Shown one piece after another: positions 1-6,260 of a stretch of 25,918 bases of DNA (positions are counted from its first letter, which is position 1; each line of letters starts with the position of its first letter). A program made the position numbers and the translations under genes. Source of the stretch: JBAQMG01 sp049302575 (lineage in GTDB: Bacteria > Bacillota > Desulfitobacteriia > Desulfitobacteriales > Desulfitobacteriaceae); the NCBI GenBank assembly GCA_049302575.1, contig JBAQMG010000058.1, forward strand, positions 1 through 25,918, read 5' to 3'. Under the pieces are notes generated by a model. It worked only from the letters and a program-made list of their open reading frames with translations. It was not told where the DNA came from and made no database searches.

Positions 1-1
1 G

Positions 2-214
2 GTCGGGCAGCAGAACATTCGCCTCGAACCGGTGAGAGGATGGCACACACGCAAACCGACAGCCAAACAGGTGATTCTGATGCTGGAACATATTGTGACG
101 ATCTATTGGTTTGACTGGCAAGATGACACGTGGAAAAAGCAAATGCAGCAGAATGAACAGGCTCAACAACTCTTTGATCTTCTTCGGGTCAATCCCTACG
201 ATAACAGCGTATGA
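2..214 (+). CDS. C-terminal fragment of an unidentified protein, cut by the window edge
   Basis: An open frame enters from the left edge and ends at the TGA at 212-214, giving about 70 visible residues. An internal GTG at 32 could start translation, but the frame is open upstream of it, so I read this as the end of a longer gene. The visible part is rich in Trp, Gln and basic residues and has a hydrophobic stretch around LMLEHIVTIYWFDW. I do not recognise the family. A transposase tail is possible, given its position next to gene-poor debris, but no catalytic motif is visible. It looks less AT-rich than the following 400 bases. Confidence 0.4.
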   Translation, partial: VGQQNIRLEPVRGWHTRKPTAKQVILMLEHIVTIYWFDWQDDTWKKQMQQNEQAQQLFDLLRVNPYDNSV

Positions 215-654
215 TCATTGAAAAAATGAGTCATGCATAATTCCATTTTTCTCGTTGATAGGTGCTCAAAATGGGATTTAATGTTGTTAATCGAATAACT
301 ATGATCTTGGAGCACGTTTTCAATTTCTTTGATAGGTTTCCGTATGATAACACCTCGCTTTTGGTTAATTTGGATCGTCATCTAATTATATTGGAAACTG
401 AGTGTTCATGCGGATTTAAGCTATATTTTACACCTTTTACAGGCTTAAATTTTGGTCATTTTACTGGGTGCGAAACTTCAGTTATTATCTATGCATTTCT
501 GATGCTGAATTAAAATTATCCTAAGTTTAGTTAATGATAAACCTCCTATGCATACGAGATTTATAAGCAAATCGAAGCTAAAGATATGCGATTACGGAGT
601 AGAATCGGTATAGCTTCAACATAACGAGATTGGAATAAGGGAGATGGATATAAA
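215..654. other. gene-poor AT-rich stretch
   Basis: No convincing gene is seen. Short open frames on both strands (262-513 plus, 196-381 minus) overlap each other, lack good ribosome binding sites and show no recognisable motif. Around 440-475 the minus strand reads AGTAAAATGACC, which faintly resembles IS21-family terminal sequence but is too little to call. The final bases carry the ribosome binding site (AAGGGAG, about 637-643) of the next gene. Confidence 0.5.
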
Positions 655-1200
655 ATGGCTATTTTTGAATTTGAGGGTAAAAGACCGTCAATTGGCAAGG
701 GAAGCTATATAGCTCCGGAAGCGACAATAATTGGTGATGTTACCCTCGGTGAGAACTGTTATGTGGCAGCTGGCGCACGTCTGAGAGGGGACTGGGGTAA
801 AATTACGATAGGAGCAGGATCAAATATTCAAGATAACTGTATTATTCATTCTTACATTGGTGGGGAAACAATACTTGGACAACGAAGCCACATTGGACAT
901 GGTTCAATATTACATACTCCAAAACTCGGCGAACATGTGGTAGTCGGTATGGGTGCCATAATCATGGATGATGTGACGATCGGGGATGGCTGTCTAATTG
1001 CTGCAGCTGCTTTAGTTTCGGCAAAGACAGTTATTCCTCCTAATAAACTGGTTGTAGGAATACCTGCTAAGATTGTGGCAGATCTAGCCGAAAAAAATGT
1101 AGAATCCTTAGAAGAGGGTACTGATTACTACTTATCCTTACCAGAGCGTTGCCATAAAGGAATCAAACAAATTAGTTTGGAAGAGGTCATGGAATCCTAA
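655..1200 (+). CDS. gamma-carbonic anhydrase-like hexapeptide-repeat protein (PaaY/YrdA type)
   Basis: The 181-residue protein has the left-handed beta-helix hexapeptide pattern through residues 10-140 (for example IGDVTLGENCYV and MDDVTIGDGCLI) and a helical C-terminal tail. The metal ligands of the gamma class can be placed: His65 in NCIIHS, His82 in HIGHG and His87 in SILH. The family Arg44, Asp46 and Gln59 (LRGDWG, IQDN) are also present. Active members are zinc or iron carbonic anhydrases that work as trimers, but PaaY/CaiE-like relatives can act on CoA thioesters, so the substrate is not settled. The start follows an AAGGGAG site. The gene stands alone on the plus strand, and its stop codon is followed directly by a heptamer array and then the promoter of the cobalt operon. 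Sure of the fold and metal site, less sure of the reaction. Confidence 0.85.
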   Translation: MAIFEFEGKRPSIGKGSYIAPEATIIGDVTLGENCYVAAGARLRGDWGKITIGAGSNIQDNCIIHSYIGGETILGQRSHIGHGSILHTPKLGEHVVVGMGAIIMDDVTIGDGCLIAAAALVSAKTVIPPNKLVVGIPAKIVADLAEKNVESLEEGTDYYLSLPERCHKGIKQISLEEVMES

Positions 1201-1242
1201 GAACTCCGAAGTCCGCACGAGTTTCGTGCCTCGAACCTCGAA
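1201..1242. repeat. heptamer-framed repeat with GTT-loop hairpin
   Basis: Directly after the carbonic anhydrase stop codon the sequence divides into six 7-base words, including GAACTCC, GAAGTCC and two perfect copies of CCTCGAA (1229-1235 and 1236-1242). The middle words form a hairpin, GCACGA / TCGTGC (1215-1220 and 1224-1229), with loop GTT. No T-run follows, so it does not look like a normal intrinsic terminator. Confidence 0.6.
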
Positions 1243-1249
1243 TTCATGG

Positions 1250-1278
1250 TTGACTCTGAGGGGTACACATGGTAAGAT
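1250..1278 (+). promoter_or_regulatory. putative sigma-A promoter for the riboswitch and cbi operon
   Basis: TTGACT (1250-1255), a 17-base spacer and TAAGAT (1273-1278). The implied start at about 1285 would put the riboswitch in the 5' leader. A second -10-like TATAAT at 1282-1287 has no matching -35 element. Confidence 0.5.
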
Positions 1279-1315
1279 GGATATAATTTAAAAGATGAGT
1301 AAGTGATTTTCTTCT

Positions 1316-1460
1316 ATATGGAGAAAACTTAATTGGGAAGTCGGTGAAATTCCGACGCGGTCCCGCCACTGTAAATGGGGAGTAATCTGCTAGACCACTG
1401 AGGAAACTTGGGAAGGGGCAGATGACGAGGAACCATAGCCAGGAGACCTGCTTGCTCTAC
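1316..1460 (+). promoter_or_regulatory. cobalamin (adenosylcobalamin) riboswitch
   Basis: The conserved core of the cobalamin riboswitch is readable in order: GGGAAGTCGGTGAAATTCCG, then GCGGTCCCGCCACTGTAA, then CCACTG, GGGAAGG and GATGA, and finally the B12 box AGCCAGGAGACCTGC at about 1439-1453. The outer P1 helix limits are approximate. An intrinsic terminator follows about 55 bases downstream, so control is expected to be premature termination when cobalamin is abundant. The regulated genes are cobalt uptake (cbiMNQO) and cbiJ, which matches the known role of this class. Confidence 0.95.
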
Positions 1461-1506
1461 ACGCTGAACCCACGAAGGATGGGCTGGCTGAAGATGTATA
1501 TTTTCG

Positions 1507-1529
1507 CCCTCCACCTTGTGGAGGGTTTT
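1507..1529 (+). terminator. intrinsic terminator, riboswitch expression platform
   Basis: CCCTCCAC (1507-1514), loop CTT, GTGGAGGG (1518-1525), then TTTT. This is an 8-bp perfect stem placed just after the cobalamin aptamer and upstream of cbiM, as expected for a termination-controlled leader. Confidence 0.85.
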
Positions 1530-1538
1530 AATTTGCCA

Positions 1539-1736
1539 TTATAAAGTATAACTTTATAAATCTTACTAAAAATTTGTTCCCTGAGGGGAACGAGTGCCTT
1601 AAGGGCTTTTGTCTTGTTCCTGCGGGATCTGTTCTCAAAAATGCGAGACGACTTGAGGGTGGAAACGAACGCTACGCGAGATAACCGAATGTTACCGTTT
1701 TTAATGACGGTATTCTTTGGTTGTCTTTTTATTTTC
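1539..1736. other. leader spacer of unknown function with small hairpins
   Basis: No gene is seen between the riboswitch terminator and the structured repeat. There is a 9-bp hairpin, TTATAAAGT / ACTTTATAA with loop ATA, at 1539-1559. Smaller ones are GTTCCC / GGGAAC at about 1577-1592 and TACCGT / ACGGTA at about 1693-1712. The stretch may be the left part of the inserted element that ends at 1870, for instance a decayed left end or decayed transposon gene. A 40-codon open frame at 1559-1684 has no recognisable motif. Confidence 0.35.
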
Positions 1737-1870
1737 AGCGAACTCGCTTCGCTCGATGATTCAGTGGGGGTCTCTAACCTCCCCCACTGAATTATAAGGT
1801 AAATAATAAAGTGTGCCGAATTCGGCTCCCATTTATAGAAGTGGGAAACTTCTTCTGGCACTTGGTTAAA
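1737..1870 (+). mobile_element. IS200/IS605-like right-end (omega-RNA-like) relic, copy 1
   Basis: This 134-base segment matches 18413-18545 at roughly 90% identity with small indels, ending in both copies at CACTTGGTTAAA. It contains GCGAA / TTCGC, a perfect 12-bp hairpin with arms ATTCAGTGGGGG and CCCCCACTGAAT, a GCCGAATTCGGC palindrome, and a subterminal GAAGT / ACTTC hairpin. This layout (GC-rich stem plus a small hairpin close to the end) is what right ends of IS200/IS605 elements and TnpB omega-RNA scaffolds look like. No tnpA or tnpB is present. The next gene's ribosome binding site starts six bases beyond the end. The mobile-element reading is an inference; the two-copy repeat is directly visible. 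Confidence 0.6.
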
Positions 1871-1889
1871 TATTCGAGGAGGATTGGTC

Positions 1890-2606
1890 ATGCATATTGC
1901 TGAAGGAATGTTGCCAGCTCCCTACGCCATAGCCTACGGGCTAGGAGCTAGTATTTTTGTAGCTGCTGGGATAAAAAGTCTTGCCCTTAAAACTCGTGAA
2001 ATTCCGATGATGAAACAGTTAACGGGTTTGATGACGGCCGCAGTGTTCTTAGTATCCCTATTGCCAATTCCGGTACCTATGACTGGTACTTGTTCTCATC
2101 CTGGTGGGACACCCTTGACCGCCATCTTATTAGGACCATGGATTACAACCCTAGTTAGTATGATTGCTCTGCTTTTTCAAGCTCTCTTTTTTGCCCATGG
2201 TGGTTTGACTACACTTGGCGCCAATACTTTAACGATGGGTGTTTTCGGAGGCTTTGCGGGGTGGTTACTTTTTAGGGGACTGCAAGGTGCTAAAGTGAGC
2301 TTATTTTGGTCAGGACTGGTTGCCGGTTTGGTGGGAGATATTCTGATCTATTTTGGGACATCGATCCAACTGGCTTTGGCTATTCACGGACAACATCCCT
2401 TGGGAGGAGTGTTCTGGGCCATTTTTGGAGCGTTTCTTCCGACTCAGGCTCCTCTGGCGATTGTCGAAGGGTTGTTTACAGGTTTTGTATTAAAATATAT
2501 TGCTGAGCAGCGACCAGATATTTTAAGCATGCTCAAAGTAATCCCTGCATCAGCTCAGGGGGGAAAGCCGCTAGCACTTGATCTGTCTTCTAAGGGGGTA
2601 GACTAA
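1890..2606 (+). CDS. cbiM: CbiM, substrate-binding membrane subunit of the cobalt ECF transporter
   Basis: The protein is polytopic (about 238 residues) and begins MHIAEGMLPAP. Met1 and His2 are the metal-ligating N-terminus of the CbiM/NikM family, so the exact start matters. I chose ATG 1890 because GAGGAGGA at 1876-1883 sits six bases upstream; an in-frame TTG at 1884 would abut the site. A further conserved block is GTCSHPGGTPLTAILLGP, whose His fits the family's additional metal ligand. Predicted helices cover most of the chain. CbiM with CbiN imports Co2+ and is powered by CbiQ and CbiO encoded just downstream. A nickel variant cannot be excluded from sequence alone, but the cobalamin riboswitch and cbiJ point to cobalt. 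Confidence 0.95.
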   Translation: MHIAEGMLPAPYAIAYGLGASIFVAAGIKSLALKTREIPMMKQLTGLMTAAVFLVSLLPIPVPMTGTCSHPGGTPLTAILLGPWITTLVSMIALLFQALFFAHGGLTTLGANTLTMGVFGGFAGWLLFRGLQGAKVSLFWSGLVAGLVGDILIYFGTSIQLALAIHGQHPLGGVFWAIFGAFLPTQAPLAIVEGLFTGFVLKYIAEQRPDILSMLKVIPASAQGGKPLALDLSSKGVD

Positions 2607-2607
2607 G

Positions 2608-2919
2608 GTGGGGAAAAAATGGTGGAAATGGACAGTCTTTCTTTTATTTTTGGCTTTACTTGTTTATCTGGGTGTCGGTCCATTAGCAATGCCTGGAGCG
2701 GATAACCAAGTTAATGCGGTGGTCGAAAGTTATGCACGTGAGGTAGGAGCAGGGCAACGATTGCCGTTTATTAATACGAATAAAGGTGATTTACTGCTTT
2801 TTGTTTTTGCAATCGGGGGTGCTATTGCTGGATTTGTTATTGGGTACAACTGGCGTGACCTATTCGGGAAGGCCGATGGATCTACTAGAAAAACATCTGA
2901 GGAAGGGAGTAGTCAATGA
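2608..2919 (+). CDS. cbiN: CbiN, small auxiliary subunit of the cobalt transporter
   Basis: This 103-residue protein starts at a GTG one base after the cbiM stop, preceded by AAGGGGG. It has two predicted membrane helices (about residues 8-26 and 62-82) separated by a short external loop with MPGADNQ, matching the GAD-type motif that follows the first helix in CbiN. The loop is less similar to the usual CbiN sequence, whose PW and SGEIE stretches I do not find; here the second helix is preceded by NTNKGDLLLF. The position between cbiM and cbiQ supports the call. CbiN helps load metal onto CbiM. The last four bases overlap the cbiQ start (ATGA), implying translational coupling. Confidence 0.85.
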   Translation: MGKKWWKWTVFLLFLALLVYLGVGPLAMPGADNQVNAVVESYAREVGAGQRLPFINTNKGDLLLFVFAIGGAIAGFVIGYNWRDLFGKADGSTRKTSEEGSSQ

Positions 2920-3677
2920 GTACTCATAGGATGATGATGGAGATTCCAGAGACTGCTTTAGCCAAAATTGATGGACGGGTTAAATTATTTCTAACACTTA
3001 GCGGCTTAGTTGCCGCAATTAGTACTAAGAGTTGGGAAGCACCCTTTTCTTTTGGAACAGTTAGTCTGCTACTTTTGTTAATAGCAGGGGTATCGGTCCC
3101 AACCCTTGCTCAGAGATTACGTCCGATACTCTATATTGCCATATTAATAGGGGTAACTCAGATTTTCCTTTGGGGTCAGATACCGTGGTTTGAGTGGAAT
3201 TTAGGGTTTGTTCAGCTGGTAGGATACAAAGAAGGACTAGCACAAGGGCTTTTACTTGCTGCTCGAGTTTTTGGCGGGATGAGTGTCATGTTTTTATTAA
3301 CTTTAACAACCTCAGTCCAAGAATGGGTAAGTGCTTTAGCTTGGTTTAGGGTTCCTTTGAGTGTCGTAGAGATTATGACGTTGGCTTATTCCTCGTTATT
3401 TGTTTTGCTGGAAGAGTTACAACGCCTTCAAAAAGCACAACGTATGCGTTTGGGATATAGTTCGTGGTGGCAAACCGTGAAGTCTACAGGGACAGTGGGT
3501 GGGATTTTGTTTATGCGCGTCTTTGACAAAAGCCAAAGACTTTGGCAGGCCATGCTTTGCCGTGGTTATGATGGGAATATTAGGGTAAGTTATGAACGTA
3601 GCCTGAAGCGTCAAGATGGATTGCTAGCGATAGTTGGCTTTGGGTTCATTCTAAGTGGTTGGATTGTTGGTAGATAG
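2916..3677 (+). CDS. cbiQ: CbiQ, transmembrane coupling (T) subunit of the cobalt ECF transporter
   Basis: The 253-residue membrane protein opens with LAKIDGRVKLFLTL, typical of the CbiQ family start, followed by several hydrophobic helices. The large cytoplasmic region has the two coupling-helix motifs: the first near AQRMRLGYSS and the second near AMLCRGYDG, the Ala-Arg-Gly type signatures that contact the ATPases. It physically joins CbiM/CbiN to CbiO. Its ATG overlaps the cbiN stop by four bases. Confidence 0.93.
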   Translation: MSTHRMMMEIPETALAKIDGRVKLFLTLSGLVAAISTKSWEAPFSFGTVSLLLLLIAGVSVPTLAQRLRPILYIAILIGVTQIFLWGQIPWFEWNLGFVQLVGYKEGLAQGLLLAARVFGGMSVMFLLTLTTSVQEWVSALAWFRVPLSVVEIMTLAYSSLFVLLEELQRLQKAQRMRLGYSSWWQTVKSTGTVGGILFMRVFDKSQRLWQAMLCRGYDGNIRVSYERSLKRQDGLLAIVGFGFILSGWIVGR

Positions 3678-3709
3678 GTTAAAGAAAAACTGGGGTTTGA
3701 GGAGAAAAC

Positions 3710-4585
3710 GTGGCTATTTTAGAGGTGAGTGCTTTATCCTTTGCCTATCCAGGTGGAATGGATGTTTTACATAATGTTAATTTTGCCGTTGAAGAGGGTG
3801 AAAGTGTCGCTCTATTAGGGGCCAATGGTTGTGGAAAGACCACACTTTTTCAACATTTTAATGGGCTTTTGAAACCTAGAAACGGTTCAGTTATATTGAA
3901 GGGCAAGAACTTAAGTCAATGGAACTCAACGGAGATTTTTCGGAGAGTGGGTTTAGTTTTTCAGGATCCCAATGACCAACTCTTTGCAGCTAGTGTGTAT
4001 GAGGATGTTTCTTATGGTCCGACAAATTTACGATTACCTACAGAAGAAATTGCCCAACGGGTCGAACACGCCTTAAAACAGATAGGAATGTGGGAATACC
4101 GGGGACGTAGTTTACAGCAACTAAGCTATGGCCAAAAAAAGAGAATTGCGATTGCAGGAATATTGGCTATGCGACCAGAAATTATCATCTTGGATGAGCC
4201 GACCGCAGGATTGGATCCCCGAACCGCAGCGAGTCTCATGCGCTTGCTGAAATCGTTACAAAAGGAACAAAATTTTACAATTATCCTGTCTACGCATGAT
4301 GTGGATTTGGTGCCAATTTATTGTGAGCGGGTTTATGTTATGCAGGCTGGAGAAATGCTTTTGTCTGGAACACCGATGGAAGTTTTTCAAGATCCTCGAC
4401 AGATCCGCGAGGCCTTTCTACGGTTGCCTAGGGTAGCACACCTGTGGGAGATTCTGAAAAACAAAGAAGGGCTTGTGTCCAAGGAAAACCCTCTGACCAT
4501 TCATGAGGCACGACTGGCTTTTCGCAGATCTATGGAGGTAATCATTGATGATTTTTCTATTGGGGGAAACAGTAGCTGCTCGTGA
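3710..4585 (+). CDS. cbiO: CbiO, ATPase subunit of the cobalt ECF transporter
   Basis: The 291-residue ABC ATPase starts at a GTG behind GAGGAGA. In order: Walker A GANGCGKTT (about 38-46), Q-loop VFQDPNDQLF (about 83-92; the QDPNDQLF type is characteristic of ECF ATPases), signature LSYGQ (138-142), Walker B IIILDEP (about 158-164), and the switch His in STHD. The C-terminal extension after the nucleotide-binding domain is usual for CbiO. It hydrolyses ATP at the inner face of the membrane to drive Co2+ import with CbiMNQ. The 3' end overlaps cbiJ by 38 bases, which suggests coupled translation. Confidence 0.95.
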   Translation: MAILEVSALSFAYPGGMDVLHNVNFAVEEGESVALLGANGCGKTTLFQHFNGLLKPRNGSVILKGKNLSQWNSTEIFRRVGLVFQDPNDQLFAASVYEDVSYGPTNLRLPTEEIAQRVEHALKQIGMWEYRGRSLQQLSYGQKKRIAIAGILAMRPEIIILDEPTAGLDPRTAASLMRLLKSLQKEQNFTIILSTHDVDLVPIYCERVYVMQAGEMLLSGTPMEVFQDPRQIREAFLRLPRVAHLWEILKNKEGLVSKENPLTIHEARLAFRRSMEVIIDDFSIGGNSSCS

Positions 4586-5342
4586 GATCAGTTCAAGTTT
4601 AATAATTCAAAGAATCCAGTTTATTCGCTTAGATACCCTTGAACGTCTCATCTGGCTTGTTCAGCCCTCGGGGGACTATCTTGAGGAAAAATCCTTGGGA
4701 GAACTTACTGGATTGCTCTTAGCTTATGGTTGTAGAGCAGTCATAGATGCTGCTCACCCTTCCAACGGTTTAAGCTTTGCTCCCTTACGTCAGGCGTGTG
4801 AACAGCAAGGCATTCCTTATGTAAGGTTGGAAAGGCCAGAAACAAAACTCCCCTCTAATTCTCTAATACATCCTGTTAAGAACTGGGAAGAAGGATTAGT
4901 ATGTTTAGAAAATAGAGTGGAGGAGTTGAAAAATTCAGAGAGTCGTCGACCTATAACTGTTTTTGTGACTACGGGTAGCCATCAACTGGAAAGTCTAGCC
5001 CCAAGCGCCTTTGCGCAACATATCCGCCTAGTTGTACGCATATTACCTCAGGCGTCTCTCGTACAAAAGTGTCAAAGCTTAGGCATACCTCCTCGAGATA
5101 TTGTGGCGATGCAAGGACCGTTCTCTAAGGAACTTAACCGAGTCTTATTCAAATTTTACGGGGCGGATATACTCTTAACTAGGGACAGTGGCCCTGCTGG
5201 AGGAACTGATACCAAGATTTCCGCAGCTTTAGCCTTAGGTTTAGAGATCATTTTGCTTAAACGGTTGAATACTCCACCAGGTCAAATTGTCTACACCGTG
5301 AAAGAATTGCAGAGTTGGTTACTGAAAAATTACGTTAAGTAG
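4548..5342 (+). CDS. cbiJ: precorrin-6A / cobalt-precorrin-6A reductase
   Basis: About 264 residues, in the CobK/CbiJ family, which reduces a double bond of (cobalt-)precorrin-6A with NAD(P)H in corrin ring synthesis. Visible family landmarks are the N-terminal MIFLLGETVAAR, VIDAAHPS, VFVTTGSHQLE and the C-terminal LLTRDSGPAGGTDTKISAA. ATG 4548 is preferred over TTG 4545: GGAGG at 4534-4538 serves both, but ATG gives the better spacing. It is the only corrin-synthesis enzyme in the window, attached to the cobalt importer, so the rest of the pathway must be elsewhere. Its stop codon lies inside a 17-base tandem duplication. The anaerobic (cobalt-first) assignment is by organism context. Confidence 0.9.
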   Translation: MIFLLGETVAAREISSSLIIQRIQFIRLDTLERLIWLVQPSGDYLEEKSLGELTGLLLAYGCRAVIDAAHPSNGLSFAPLRQACEQQGIPYVRLERPETKLPSNSLIHPVKNWEEGLVCLENRVEELKNSESRRPITVFVTTGSHQLESLAPSAFAQHIRLVVRILPQASLVQKCQSLGIPPRDIVAMQGPFSKELNRVLFKFYGADILLTRDSGPAGGTDTKISAALALGLEIILLKRLNTPPGQIVYTVKELQSWLLKNYVK

Positions 5343-5367
5343 AAATAGTAGTTAAGTAGAAATAGTA
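5334..5367 (+). repeat. 17-base perfect tandem duplication across the cbiJ stop
   Basis: GTTAAGTAGAAATAGTA occurs at 5334-5350 and again at 5351-5367. The first copy includes the last Val-Lys codons and the TAG stop of cbiJ; the second copy is untranslated. Confidence 0.9.
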
Positions 5368-5372
5368 TAAGT

Positions 5373-5410
5373 AAAGACTCCTTTCCCATAATAGTAGAAG
5401 AGGAGTCTTT
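5373..5410. terminator. terminator between convergent cbiJ and the spo0E-like gene
   Basis: AAAGACTCCT (5373-5382) pairs perfectly with AGGAGTCTTT (5401-5410) over an 18-base loop. The T-richness after the stem is modest on both strands. The position between two convergent genes fits a bidirectional terminator. Confidence 0.65.
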
Positions 5411-5433
5411 GCTTATTTCCAGTGTGTCCGAGT

Positions 5434-5598
5434 TCAAGCCAGTAACTCAAGGATAATGTTATGGTAAAGGTTCAAGTACGAATCCAGTAGCTGACTAAGT
5501 TTAATAACTTCAGGGTCAGATAGAGGTTTAGATTTGACTAAGTTGATTAATTGTAATCGTAAATTCTCAATCAAGCATAAAATTTCAGCAGGGCTCAT
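5434..5598 (-). CDS. Spo0E-like small sporulation regulator
   Basis: A 54-residue protein beginning MSPAEILCLIENLRLQL. The pattern IENLR...L...DPEVIKLSQLLDSYLNLYH matches the Spo0E-like (aspartyl-phosphate phosphatase) family, whose signature is S-x-x-x-D, here SQLLD. Family members form two helices and dephosphorylate Spo0A-phosphate. I chose the ATG at 5598 because a GGGGGTG ribosome binding site lies nine bases upstream; the open frame extends to 5703 but the added residues do not look coding. It stands alone on the minus strand between two plus-strand operons. Its presence supports an endospore-forming host. Whether it acts on Spo0A or another response regulator cannot be told. Confidence 0.8.
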   Translation of the reverse strand: MSPAEILCLIENLRLQLINLVKSKPLSDPEVIKLSQLLDSYLNLYHNIILELLA

Positions 5599-5750
5599 GT
5601 TCACACACCCCCAAATGAAATTATTCTCGACCTGACGACTATATTTTACCATAAATGAAAGAGTAGTGCAATTTATTCGGCAGGATTTGATCTGCCACGA
5701 CAATATGTTGGTTGACTTTTTTTAAGCGAGCTTTTCTTTTGGCTTTAGAC

Positions 5751-5779
5751 TTGACAGCAAGGCAATACTTTAATAGATT
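5751..5779 (+). promoter_or_regulatory. putative promoter of yerC/hisR-like - hisZ - pfk
   Basis: TTGACA (5751-5756), a 17-base spacer and TAGATT (5774-5779). The leader to the first ATG would be about 125 bases. It contains a small inverted repeat, AATCC / GGATT (5875-5879 and 5891-5895), ending beside the GGAGG ribosome binding site, which could be an operator or a local structure. Confidence 0.45.
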
Positions 5780-5909
5780 AAAGCAAGAAAGTAAATCGTC
5801 CAAACATGTCTCTTAGAGCAAGAAAAAGTAAAAACAGTTCGGGATAATGTCGTAGGCATAAGGTGCTTCAAAGAAATCCTAAATTCGTTCGGATTGGAGG
5901 TTTAATGAA

Positions 5910-6245
5910 ATGGGAATGGATGAACGTTTACGGGACAGATTAACGGATGACTTGTTCGAGGCAATTTTAGTACTAAAGAATAAGGATGAGTGTTATCGTT
6001 TTTTCGAAGATATCGCGACTATAGCAGAGATTAAGGCTTTGGCCCAACGTTTGGAAGTGGCTAAATTATTAAAAGAAAATGTGACGTATACGAGTATTGC
6101 CGAGGCAACCGGAGCCAGCACAGCCACTATAAGCAGGGTCAAACGCTGCTTGTTTTTTGGGGCGGACGGCTACCAGTTAGTTTTAGCTCGAATTACCAAA
6201 GATCAAGAACATGACAATAAAGAGACTTCCCCACAAAGCGTATAG
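5910..6245 (+). CDS. TrpR/YerC-family helix-turn-helix regulator, probable histidine regulator
   Basis: The 111-residue all-helical protein matches the YerC/YecD branch of the TrpR fold: FEDIATIAEIKALAQRLEVAKLL, then a helix-turn-helix TSIAEATGASTATISRVKRCL (about residues 60-80), then FGADGYQLVL. YerC-type proteins linked to histidine genes have been proposed as the repressor HisR in Firmicutes. Its position as first gene before hisZ supports that here, and autoregulation would be natural. The start ATG 5910 is nine bases after GGAGG; ATG 5916 (residue 3) is an alternative. The ligand (probably histidine) is inference. hisZ begins 15 bases downstream. Confidence 0.85.
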   Translation: MGMDERLRDRLTDDLFEAILVLKNKDECYRFFEDIATIAEIKALAQRLEVAKLLKENVTYTSIAEATGASTATISRVKRCLFFGADGYQLVLARITKDQEHDNKETSPQSV

Positions 6246-6260
6246 AGGAGTGTTAATAAA

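Noticed and set aside
425..480. Possible IS21-family terminal sequence (minus strand AGTAAAATGACC)
   Set aside because: Only a short resemblance; no istA/istB remnant or paired end was found.
262..513. Plus-strand 83-codon open frame
   Set aside because: No ribosome binding site, unusual Phe/Thr-rich composition and no motif; it overlaps another open frame on the minus strand.
1457..1891. Minus-strand open frame of 144 codons across the cbiM leader
   Set aside because: It runs antisense through the riboswitch terminator and the structured repeat, has no ribosome binding site, and reads low-complexity residues without a family motif.
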